NCBI GenBank assembly: GCA_035487295.1
Contig: DATHMH010000023.1
Span: 62,001 to 126,000, forward strand
Length of the DNA stretch: 64,000 nt
From: QIAW01 sp035487295
Lineage (GTDB): Bacteria; Acidobacteriota; Terriglobia; Terriglobales; Acidobacteriaceae
Reading direction: 5' to 3'
How positions within the stretch are numbered: position 1 is the stretch's first letter; every line of letters starts with the position of its first letter. Position numbers and translations under genes: made by a program. This document shows positions 7,821-15,432 of this stretch, one piece after another. Under the pieces are notes generated by a model that did no database searches, was not told where the DNA came from, and saw only the letters and a list, made by a program, of their open reading frames with translations.

Positions 7821-8807
7821 GTGCGTCTTTTCCCATTGCCCCGTTGCGCCCAGCGCTCACAGCTTTCCTGCGTCGTCATGGCGATTTCTGTAATGCTCAC
7901 ATCATTTCAATTTCTTCCCCAAGCCTGCGGAAAGGGAGATCAAGTGGAACACCCGACTTTCTATCGGACCATACAGATCGATGGGCTTTCCATCTTTTAC
8001 AGGGAGGCCGGTCCCAAAGATGCGCCCGCGATTCTCCTGCTGCACGGACTTCCCTCTTCATCGCGAATGTTCGAGCCTCTCTTCGCACGGCTTTCCGATC
8101 GCTATCACCTGGTCGCGCCAGATTACCCGGGCTTCGGACACAGCGACTGGCCGGACCCGAAAAAATTCGCCTACACGTTCGATCACTACGCCGAGATCAT
8201 GAATCACTTCACCGAAGCGCTCAAGCTCTCGCGCTACACACTCTATATGCAGGATTACGGCGGCCCTGTGGGTTTTCGCATGGCCCTGGCGCATCCGGAG
8301 CGGATCGAGGCTCTTATCGTCCAGGATGCTGTGGCGCATAACGAAGGACTGGGGGCGAATTGGAAGACGCGGCGGGCCTTCTGGGCCGATCGCGCCACCA
8401 ACGAAAGCGCGTTGCGCACCAATCTCCTGTCGCTGGCGACCACGCGTACGCGCCATGTTGGGAACGATCCTAACGTGGAACGCTATGACCCGGACCTCTG
8501 GACCGATGAGTATGCCTTTCTCAACCAGACCGGCCAGGCCGACATCCAAAGCGACTTGTTCTACGACTATCGAACCAATGTGGACTCCTACCCGAAATGG
8601 CAGGCATGGATGCGCGAGAAGAAGCCGCGCCTGCTGGTGATCTGGGGTAAGTATGACCTCTCGTTCGATCCCGGCGAACCGGACCGCTACCTGAAGGATG
8701 TACCGACCGCTGAAGTTCATGTTTTCGACGCCGGTCATTTCGCGTTAGACACAGCCGCAGATGAGATTGCCGCATTGGTCCAAGGCTTTGCCGGTCCTTC
8801 ACGTTGA
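7821..8807 (+). CDS. Alpha/beta-fold hydrolase, haloalkane dehalogenase/epoxide hydrolase type
   Basis: 328 residues from a GTG at 7821 with GGAG seven bases upstream. Oxyanion block LLLHGLPSSS (His75-Gly76), then DYPGFGHSD, a nucleophile elbow with Asp145 (MQDYGGPVG) in place of serine, and the C-terminal His306 (FDAGHFALD). The Asp nucleophile places it with dehalogenases and epoxide hydrolases rather than esterases. Residues 15-36 are hydrophobic and could be an export signal ending near FLPQAC; this is not a clear lipobox, and a later internal start is possible. Last gene of the detoxification cluster, 66 nt after the alcohol dehydrogenase. Confidence 0.85.
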   Translation: MRLFPLPRCAQRSQLSCVVMAISVMLTSFQFLPQACGKGDQVEHPTFYRTIQIDGLSIFYREAGPKDAPAILLLHGLPSSSRMFEPLFARLSDRYHLVAPDYPGFGHSDWPDPKKFAYTFDHYAEIMNHFTEALKLSRYTLYMQDYGGPVGFRMALAHPERIEALIVQDAVAHNEGLGANWKTRRAFWADRATNESALRTNLLSLATTRTRHVGNDPNVERYDPDLWTDEYAFLNQTGQADIQSDLFYDYRTNVDSYPKWQAWMREKKPRLLVIWGKYDLSFDPGEPDRYLKDVPTAEVHVFDAGHFALDTAADEIAALVQGFAGPSR

Positions 8808-8927
8808 ACAATTTCTGGCGCGGCCAAACACCTAAGGTGCGCCGTCCCTAGCTCTACCAGGGCGGGGGCTAAATTAGAAAATCTAGTTGAAGCGCAGTAG
8901 ACTCCTGTTCATGCCATGGGGGCTTAC

Positions 8928-9908
8928 TTATTTTTTGGCCTCCCGCAACGATTGCGCCCGCTGCATCCACTTCCACGCAGTGGCCACGCATTCTTCCAGT
9001 GACCGCTTGGCCTTCCAGTTCAGCACCTTCTGGGCTTTTGCCGGGTCTGCGACAAGCATAGGCGGGTCGCCTGGGCGGCGGGCTACGATGCGCCTGGGCA
9101 CAGGGCCGCTTACTTTCTCGACTGCGCTTAGGATTTCTTTTACGGAAGAGCCGCGCCCGGTTCCTAAATTGAGAAAGATCGAGCTTCCCTGGTTGGCCAG
9201 GTATTCGAGCGCCAGCGCGTGGGCCTCGCCCAGGTCGTTCACGTGGATGTAGTCGCGGATGCAGGTTCCATCGGGAGTGGGATAATCGTCGCCAAAGACT
9301 TGCAGCTCGGGCCGCATGCCGGCCACGGCTTCCAGTGCGGCGGGAATCAGGTGATTTTCCGGGATGTGCAGTTCGCCAATGTCGCCGCTCTCATCGGCTC
9401 CGGCGGCATTGAAGTAACGCAGCGATGCAAAGCGCAGAGCGTAAGCCTGATCGTAGGCCTGCAACGCATATTCGAAACACGCTTTGGAAGAGCCATAGGG
9501 ATTGATGGGCTCGCGCGGCAGGTCTTCAGTAATCGGCATCTTGGAAGGCACTCCGTATACCGCGCAGGTCGAGGAAAAAACAAAATGCTTGATTTTAGAA
9601 TCGATCAGAGCATTGAGAAATGTAAGCGCGGCCCTGACGTTGTTTTCAAAATATTTGCGCGGGTTGCGCACCGATTCTCCGGCATCGGCACTGGCGGCAA
9701 AATGCATGACCGCATCAACCCGCGCCAGGGCAGGCGTGAGGCGAGACAGATCGGCAAAGTCTGCCTGAATGAGCTCAAAGCCATCGGCCAGAAAAGCATG
9801 GCCGGTGGATAAATTGTCATAGACCAGCACTTCGTGCCCGCGGCTGCGCAGTATCCGGGCGGTGTGGCTGCCGATGTACCCTGCCCCGCCCACTACAAGA
9901 ACGCGCAT
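8928..9908 (-). CDS. galE: UDP-glucose 4-epimerase
   Basis: Interconverts UDP-glucose and UDP-galactose using tightly bound NAD+ in the cytosol. 326 residues, normal length. GGAGYIGSH glycine motif (7-15), DNLSTGH (31-37), catalytic Ser/Thr in FSSTCAVYG (113-114) and YGSSK (Tyr138, Lys142). The YFNAAGADESGDIGE stretch and GTCIRDYIHVNDL are GalE signatures. Ribosome-binding site GGAGG lies just before the ATG. A fragment of galT lies about 4 kb away on the same strand, suggesting that a fuller Leloir locus once existed here. Confidence 0.95.
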   Translation of the reverse strand: MRVLVVGGAGYIGSHTARILRSRGHEVLVYDNLSTGHAFLADGFELIQADFADLSRLTPALARVDAVMHFAASADAGESVRNPRKYFENNVRAALTFLNALIDSKIKHFVFSSTCAVYGVPSKMPITEDLPREPINPYGSSKACFEYALQAYDQAYALRFASLRYFNAAGADESGDIGELHIPENHLIPAALEAVAGMRPELQVFGDDYPTPDGTCIRDYIHVNDLGEAHALALEYLANQGSSIFLNLGTGRGSSVKEILSAVEKVSGPVPRRIVARRPGDPPMLVADPAKAQKVLNWKAKRSLEECVATAWKWMQRAQSLREAKK

Positions 9909-9942
9909 TACGCCTCCTGACTTTTTGAGTAGTGAATTCCTA

Positions 9943-10075
9943 CGCCGGCGTGGGCAAGATGCCCACGCGACTCCATTTATCTAAAGGTTTCGCGGTAAAC
10001 CCGCTTCACCCTCGCTTTTGATTCCCGCTGCCACGGCGCTCATCAAAAGCTCACCCGCAAGACGCCGGCGCTACG
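9943..10075. repeat. Two REP-like palindromic elements
   Basis: The 190-bp gap between galE and the GH3 gene holds CGTGGGCA (9949-9956), AGA, TGCCCACG (9960-9967), a perfect 8-bp hairpin flanked by GCCGG. About 95 bp later comes a related unit, CGCAAGACGCCGGCGCTACGG. The shared form, a GC-rich arm, an AAGA-type loop, its complement and then CTAC/CGAC, resembles extragenic palindromes that I associate with Acidobacteriota. No gene is seen here. Confidence 0.5.
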
Positions 10076-10097
10076 GCGAACTGAACCACCAGCCATT

Positions 10098-12182
10098 TTA
10101 TTTTTCTTTGACTTTGATCTTGGCCTCGCCCTGCAGCCGGATATCGCGCGAAGATGAGCCCACCATGATCTTATAGTCGCCCGGCACTACGGCCCAGCCA
10201 TGGCGCTTCACATCCCAATATGAGAATGCGCGCGCGTCGAGCACTAAATGTACATGGGCCTTCTGGCGGGGCTTCAGAGTTATCTTCTGAAAGCCTTTCA
10301 ACTGTTGGGGGGGCTGCGGAACGTCGCTGGTTGAGGGCATGCCAAGATAGAGCTGCACTACCTCGGCGCCTGCAACGCTGCCCGTGTTGCTTACATTCAG
10401 GTCTACGCTCACCGTGCGGTCATTGTTCCCATTGAGAGAAACATTAGCAGGCGAAATTTTAAGGTCTTTATAAGCAAAACTGGTATAAGAAAGGCCGTGT
10501 CCAAATGGAAACAGTGGAGCGATCCCCTTGGCATCGTAGTGGCGATAGCCGACGAAGATTCCTTCCGAGTAATGAGCGACCTTATCTACTCCGGGATATT
10601 GCTCCGCTGTGCCGGCGGGAACATCGGCGAGATTTTTGGGAAAGGTAAGGGGCAGTTTTCCGGAGGGATTGTAGTCTCCAAACAGCACATCCGCTACGGC
10701 GTTGCCATCTTCTTCCCCCGGATACCAGGCTTCGAGGATCGCAGGCACGTTGTCTGCCCAGGGCATAAGAACCGCCGATCCGCTCTTGACCACGACGACC
10801 GTGTGCGGATTGGCGGCCGCTACCGCCTGCACCAACTGATCCTGATTCCCATTCAGGGAAATAAGATGATCGCGCCCTTCCCTTTCGTTGTCGCCCACCA
10901 TCACAATGGCAATATCGGCGGCGCTGGCCGCGGAAACGGCCTGCGGAATATCGCTGCCGTCATTTAAATTGACCGCAACTTTTTCACCGGCATGGCTGCG
11001 CAGACCATCGAGTGGATCAACGGCATAAAGAGGTATGACATGGGAGCTGCCGCCGCCCCCGGTCATGGCTTTGACCGCAAAAGGCCCTATCAGCGCAATG
11101 GACTTAAGTTTTGCCGCATTGAGCGGCAGCACGGCGCCATCATTCTTGAGCAGCACCATGCCTTCTTCCGCCAGGCGACGGGCCACGGCGCCGTTGGGTT
11201 GCGGCGAAAGCGGCTTGGCTACCGGGGGATGATCGAAGATGCCAAAGGCCATCATGGCGCGAAAGCGGCGAATCAACTTGTCGTCAATCACCGACATTGG
11301 CACTTTTCCCGACTCGACCGCGGCTTTCAAATCGTCTCCGAAATATTTTCCGGTCGGCATCTCCAAATCGAGCCCGGCCAGAGCAGAAGGAATTGTGCTG
11401 TGGACAGCGCCGAAGTCGGAGATGACAAAGCCATCGAATCCCCATTCTTTCTTGAGAATCTGGTTCATCAGCGGATCGTTTTCGCAGCAGAACGTCCCGT
11501 TCACCTTGTTATAGGCGCACATCACCGAGGCCGAGTGCCCCTGCTTGATGGAGGTTTCAAAAGCGGGCAGATAAATTTCGCGCAGCGCCCGCTCGTCAAT
11601 CTCTTCGTTAACGCTGAGGCGGTCGGTCTCCTGGTTGTTGGCGGCATAGTGCTTCACGTTGGCAATTACGTCCTGGTCCTGGATGCCGATAATATTGTTG
11701 ACGGAAATCTGCCCGGCCAAATACGGGTCTTCTCCATAGCTCTCGAAGGTGCGCCCGTTCTGCGGCACGCGCGCGATGTTAATGTCGGGCGCTTCCAGCA
11801 AGCCGCTGCCAAGCTCTTTTGCCTCACCGGCGGCCACCGCTCCGTTAAGATTCGCCAGCTTGAGATCCCATGTCGCCGCCAGTGCGATGGGCGCGGGCAG
11901 CGCCGTGGCCTTGGCCTGAGTCGCAGCGGTCGGGTTACCGCCCGGGCCCGCTCCCGCCGGGCCGTTGGTGATATGGAAGTCCGGAATACCCAGGCGGGGA
12001 ACGCCGGGCACCACGCGATAGCGCTCGGCGTCCCTGATTCCATGCAGCTCCTGGATTTTTTCATCCAAAGTCATTTTGTTGACCAGCTCCCGTGCACGGG
12101 CGTCCGGAGATTGGGCTTGAGCGGTGTTCGCCATCAAACCGGCGGTTAGAAGAGAAAGAATGATTTTGCGTGCGGTTAACAA
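10098..12182 (-). CDS. Secreted GH3-family beta-glucosidase
   Basis: 694 residues. Starts at TTG (12182), six bases after GGAGGG, giving a signal peptide (MLTARKIILSLLTAGLMANTAQAQ). The GH3 N-terminal barrel runs about 30-300, with KHYAANNQETDR and the nucleophile Asp256 in GFVISDFGAVH. The alpha/beta sandwich domain (about 340-540) contains GGGGSSHVIP and MVGDNEREGRDH. A fibronectin-III-like C-terminal domain (about 590-680) ends the protein. It releases glucose, or another terminal sugar, from beta-linked oligosaccharides in the periplasm or outside the cell. GH3 enzymes vary in sugar preference (glucosidase, xylosidase), so the exact substrate is inferred. Transcribed in the same direction as galE but separated by repeat-bearing DNA. 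Confidence 0.92.
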   Translation of the reverse strand: MLTARKIILSLLTAGLMANTAQAQSPDARARELVNKMTLDEKIQELHGIRDAERYRVVPGVPRLGIPDFHITNGPAGAGPGGNPTAATQAKATALPAPIALAATWDLKLANLNGAVAAGEAKELGSGLLEAPDINIARVPQNGRTFESYGEDPYLAGQISVNNIIGIQDQDVIANVKHYAANNQETDRLSVNEEIDERALREIYLPAFETSIKQGHSASVMCAYNKVNGTFCCENDPLMNQILKKEWGFDGFVISDFGAVHSTIPSALAGLDLEMPTGKYFGDDLKAAVESGKVPMSVIDDKLIRRFRAMMAFGIFDHPPVAKPLSPQPNGAVARRLAEEGMVLLKNDGAVLPLNAAKLKSIALIGPFAVKAMTGGGGSSHVIPLYAVDPLDGLRSHAGEKVAVNLNDGSDIPQAVSAASAADIAIVMVGDNEREGRDHLISLNGNQDQLVQAVAAANPHTVVVVKSGSAVLMPWADNVPAILEAWYPGEEDGNAVADVLFGDYNPSGKLPLTFPKNLADVPAGTAEQYPGVDKVAHYSEGIFVGYRHYDAKGIAPLFPFGHGLSYTSFAYKDLKISPANVSLNGNNDRTVSVDLNVSNTGSVAGAEVVQLYLGMPSTSDVPQPPQQLKGFQKITLKPRQKAHVHLVLDARAFSYWDVKRHGWAVVPGDYKIMVGSSSRDIRLQGEAKIKVKEK

Positions 12183-12606
12183 AAGTGCCCTCCAGTTTGG
12201 TTTATATTCGCTTGCGGTGAAGCTTGTTTTTCAAGAGTTTGGGAGAACTTGAAGGGCGTCGTCACTACGGGGCTAACATCAATTCTTATGCGTACCCAGC
12301 GGTGAAGCGCTGGGCTATAATGCGTCAGCCCTTCGGGGTTGTTCAATCCTTCACACTCCAAAAATAGAGTTCTCATACAGACTCTAAAGCCCGACACATT
12401 ATAAACAGCTTGAGGCACGAGTAAACTCGCGCCATGACACAAGTCTTCACACGACGGTTTTCGCAAACTCTTAAGCCATGTCCTTCAGAAAATGCCCTGA
12501 TGCTGCATGGAAGCCCGCGACATTCTCGGGATCCCTTCGGCAGGCTCAGGGCAGGCTCTTCGACTCGGGCATTCGACGACCTCAGGATGACAAATGCAAT
12601 TGGACT
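12183..12606. other. Non-coding gap with two dispersed-repeat units
   Basis: No convincing gene. CCCAGCG (12295-12301) and CGCTGGG (12308-12314) form a hairpin, followed by a second small AGCCCTTCGGGGTT hairpin around 12327-12340. At about 12524-12591 lies a unit rich in CTTCGGCAGGCTCAGGGCAGG and ending in CCTCAGGATGAC; an inverted relative of that end is found at 32551-32582. These resemble repetitive intergenic elements rather than a coding remnant. Confidence 0.5.
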
Positions 12607-13500
12607 CTATGCAATCTGATTGACCAGGGTGCCGACGCGCTCGATCTCAACTTCCATCCTGTCGCCCGACTTCAAGAACACGGGTGGCTTGCGCGCAAAA
12701 CCTACGCCCGGAGGAGTGCCGGTCAGGATCACGTCTCCGGGGTTCAGGGTAATGCTGCGGGAGATGTATTCGATCAGAGCGGGTATGTCAAAGACCAGAT
12801 TTGACGTAGTGGAATCCTGCATCACATTGCCGTTCAGACGCAGTTGAATACGCAATCCGCTGCCATCACCGATCTCGCGCTGAGAGACAATCCACGGGCC
12901 GATGGGGCCAAAACTGTCCGCGCTTTTTCCGCGGTACCACTGATTATCGGCAAACTGAAAGTCGCGGGCGCTGATGTCATTGCCGCAAGTGTAGCCCGCA
13001 ACGTATTTGAGGGCGTCGGCCGCCGCAACCCGGCGGCAGGTCTTGCCGATCACAACGGCAAGCTCGGCTTCATAATCCACTTGGGCGCTCTCCGGCGGCA
13101 ATGGAACCGGACGGTTGTGCGCATGAATGGCGTTGGCCGTTTTGGCGAATAAAAGCGGGGCCTGGGGCAGCTTCATGTCCGATTCTTTGGCGTGATCGCG
13201 ATAGTTCAAACCGACACAGATAAAATTTTGCGGGCGCACCGGCGGATTGAACTGGATGGAGGAATCGAGCGCCGGCGCTCCTTCCAGAGCTTTCCCGTCG
13301 TGAGAGAAAAATTCCTCTACGACCGGAAGCGCCGCGCAAAAGCTGGCATCGCCCGCATCTTGCATGGCCTTCCCCGCGGCTTCGCGCACCGGGGCCGGCA
13401 CCGCAGGACTTTGGAGAACACTCCAGTCCAACAATGGCTGCCCATTGCCCGCCAGGAACAGCCCTGTCTTTCCATTTAAGGCGTATCTGCCTGCTCTCAT
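12607..13500 (-). CDS. Fumarylacetoacetate hydrolase family protein
   Basis: 297 residues. An N-terminal lid region (about 1-80) is followed by the FAH catalytic domain: CVGLNYRDHAKE, the metal-binding YEAELAVVIGK, GYTCGNDISARD, KSADSFGPIGPW and the GDVILTGTPPGVG block. This family includes 2-hydroxyhepta-2,4-diene-1,7-dioate isomerases, acylpyruvate hydrolases and oxaloacetate decarboxylases; all are Mg/Mn-dependent cytosolic enzymes cleaving or isomerising 2-oxo acids. In sugar-acid loci relatives act on 2,4-diketo-3-deoxy acids, which would fit the surrounding sugar genes, but that is inference. Weak ribosome-binding site (GGAACTAATATAG) before the ATG. Confidence 0.88.
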   Translation of the reverse strand: MRAGRYALNGKTGLFLAGNGQPLLDWSVLQSPAVPAPVREAAGKAMQDAGDASFCAALPVVEEFFSHDGKALEGAPALDSSIQFNPPVRPQNFICVGLNYRDHAKESDMKLPQAPLLFAKTANAIHAHNRPVPLPPESAQVDYEAELAVVIGKTCRRVAAADALKYVAGYTCGNDISARDFQFADNQWYRGKSADSFGPIGPWIVSQREIGDGSGLRIQLRLNGNVMQDSTTSNLVFDIPALIEYISRSITLNPGDVILTGTPPGVGFARKPPVFLKSGDRMEVEIERVGTLVNQIA

Positions 13501-13621
13501 CTATATTAGTTCCTTTTCCGGTTCAAACATTCAAACCTCAGAGGCTCAAGCCCGCGATTTTGTTAAGCCTTTGCGGCACTGACGAATCCGTGCCCCCGAC
13601 AGGTTTGAAAGAACCAACATT

Positions 13622-13977
13622 TTAGCGTAACACCGGCTCACTTCGTGCCTGGCGCGCTTCAGCGGCGGCTCTTGCCGCCGTCTCCCGCAATCTGCCGGCG
13701 GCGGTCTCAGGAGTGATGTCGCGCTGGGGACTGCCCAGCATCTCATATCCAACCATGAATTTTTGCACGGACGGCGAGCGCAGCAGAGGCGGATAGTAAT
13801 GGGCGTGCAGGCGCCACTCGGGCTGGCTCTTGCCATCGGCGGGATGCTGATGGAAACCTATGGAATATGGGAACGAAAGCTCGAAGAGCTTGTCATATCT
13901 CGCGGTCAGATACCGGGACACCGCGGCTTTATCTCCAGCCCAACGCCGGGCAGTTGCCCAGCGTTGGGTTGGAACGA
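13622..13977 (-). pseudogene. galT: 3' remnant of galactose-1-phosphate uridylyltransferase
   Basis: The C-terminal ~115 codons of GalT are recognisable: SRYLTARYDKLFELSFPYS, GFHQHP, WRLHAHYYPPLL, VQKFMVGYEMLGSPQRD and TPETAAGRLRE. The HAHYYPP histidine stretch belongs to the second GalT half; the catalytic HPH motif of the first half is absent. The open frame continues upstream to the stop of the neighbouring secreted-protein gene at 13980, without a proper start. Full GalT is about 340-350 residues, so two thirds are missing and a deletion or rearrangement has joined the 3' end to the next gene. galE survives about 4 kb away. Confidence 0.75.
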
Positions 13978-13979
13978 TC

Positions 13980-15317
13980 TTACGGTGCAGGCGTGCAGCC
14001 TGGCAGCAGATTGGCGGGCGAAAGCGCAGTCAAAGTAGTTTCGTCGGGGAAGCTGTAAGCTCCCAGGTGCGCCTGGGAAGGCGACTGGAATGCGAACCAG
14101 GAGAATAGCGCTTCATTCTGCGGGTGATAGGTGCGGCCGTTCATCGAAATCGGAAACACCGCATCGCTGCTCAGTATTTCGATCACGTCGCCGCTCTCAA
14201 GGTTGTTCTGGCACTGAGCGGCTCCCTTGCGGAAGGGATCTGTCACCAACCACCAGGGCGTCGCATTGTTGACGAACGGGTCATTGAACGTCTCAGACAT
14301 TTCGTGGCTGATGGCGGTGACATCCTGGAAGCCGCCGGAAAAGAAATTTGTGCTGACCCAACTGGAGTAATTCAAGACGAAGCGGCGTTCGCGGTTCCCA
14401 TTGGTGTTGTCTCCGGCTTCGAGGTCGTAACTGTGAAATCCGATGATGCAGCAGTCCTTGGGATTACCGTTGCCGTAAAGAAAAACGTTGTTGAAAAGGA
14501 AAGTCGAGATATCGTGCGTGGTGATGTCGCCGGCGATCTCGGCAGCTCCGACAGGCGTGGTATTGTCGGGTGCGGCGGGCGGGAACAGCAGGCTGGCAAA
14601 GGCGTTGACATCAACATTGGCCGCCACCGGAACCTTATTTTTGTCGACGAAGAAGGACCAAAAACCAAAAGGTATCTGCATGTGCCGTCCGGTTTTAACC
14701 CTTGGCCTCAAATTGTTGTGCCAGCCGTCATCGCGATCGGCATCGGCATCGGCACTATGATGGTTGATGCGGTTCCAGAACTCGGCGCGCATCATCTGGT
14801 CATTAAACTGTCCGACACCCGATGTGTAGAACCAGGGCTCAAAGATAGGAGACTCAAGGACGTTATCGACAATAGCAGGCGTTGCGACGAAGGTGAGCGG
14901 GTGGCCGTTGGAAACCGCCACCGTACCGTCAGGAGCAAGCAGGTCGAGAGTCATGGGAACGACGGGCGCGTTGAAAGTGGTAGGTCTGTTGGATTCCGGC
15001 GGATTTCCAACCATGGTATAAGGCCAAACCGATTGCGGGTTGCCGTTCGAATCGAAGCCGGGCTCGGTGAACTGGTCTGACCAGTTCGTAACGCTGTCGA
15101 CTCCCGGCAGTCCGGAGGTCGCCGCGTCCTGGATGATGCCGGTACCACCGTGCTTATTGGCTGCGATACCGACAGTTCGCGGGGTCACTTGCTGTAGATC
15201 ACTGATTGGGTGGCTTAGACTTTCTACGGCAGAGTTGTTAGGGGTCTGGGCAAAACCGATACTAGCTGATCCGCAAAGCAGAGCGGCCAGGACGATGTGG
15301 TGGGTTAACTTCCGCAT
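13980..15317 (-). CDS. Secreted protein with HExxE motif, putative metalloprotease-like
   Basis: 445 residues, with signal peptide MRKLTHHIVLAALLCGSASIGFAQ and a GGAGGAGT ribosome-binding site. I do not recognise a named family with certainty. The mature protein contains AISHEMSETFNDP at 336-347 (His338, Glu339, Glu342, Asp346). Secreted proteins with HExxE followed by xxDP, such as the phosphate-induced protein 1 relatives, share this pattern, so metal binding is plausible. Other visible features are a His/Asp-rich NHHSADADADRDDGWH stretch around 190-205 and the Cys pair in KDCCIIGFHSYD. It lies 115 bp downstream of a secreted subtilase gene on the same strand, but a good terminator separates the two. 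Confidence 0.6.
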   Translation of the reverse strand: MRKLTHHIVLAALLCGSASIGFAQTPNNSAVESLSHPISDLQQVTPRTVGIAANKHGGTGIIQDAATSGLPGVDSVTNWSDQFTEPGFDSNGNPQSVWPYTMVGNPPESNRPTTFNAPVVPMTLDLLAPDGTVAVSNGHPLTFVATPAIVDNVLESPIFEPWFYTSGVGQFNDQMMRAEFWNRINHHSADADADRDDGWHNNLRPRVKTGRHMQIPFGFWSFFVDKNKVPVAANVDVNAFASLLFPPAAPDNTTPVGAAEIAGDITTHDISTFLFNNVFLYGNGNPKDCCIIGFHSYDLEAGDNTNGNRERRFVLNYSSWVSTNFFSGGFQDVTAISHEMSETFNDPFVNNATPWWLVTDPFRKGAAQCQNNLESGDVIEILSSDAVFPISMNGRTYHPQNEALFSWFAFQSPSQAHLGAYSFPDETTLTALSPANLLPGCTPAP

Positions 15318-15376
15318 GGTACTCCTCCTAATGATTAAATAAAGCCGTTAAGAAAAAGTAAGAAGCAAGCTGGTTC

Positions 15377-15409
15377 AAAAAGCGCGCTGAAGGAAAGCTC
15401 CTTCAGCGC
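15377..15409 (-). terminator. Intrinsic terminator of the S8 peptidase gene
   Basis: GCGCTGAAGGA (15384-15394) and TCCTTCAGCGC (15399-15409) form a perfect 11-bp stem with a 4-nt loop. On the minus strand it is followed by GCTTTTT. It lies 24 nt after the stop of the peptidase gene. Confidence 0.85.
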
Positions 15410-15432
15410 TGGTTATGGTTGTTATAAATTCT

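Noticed and set aside
10992..12149. Long plus-strand frame of 385 codons
   Set aside because: Antisense to the GH3 beta-glucosidase, which has full family motifs and a signal peptide; the antisense product is Arg/His-rich with no recognisable domain.
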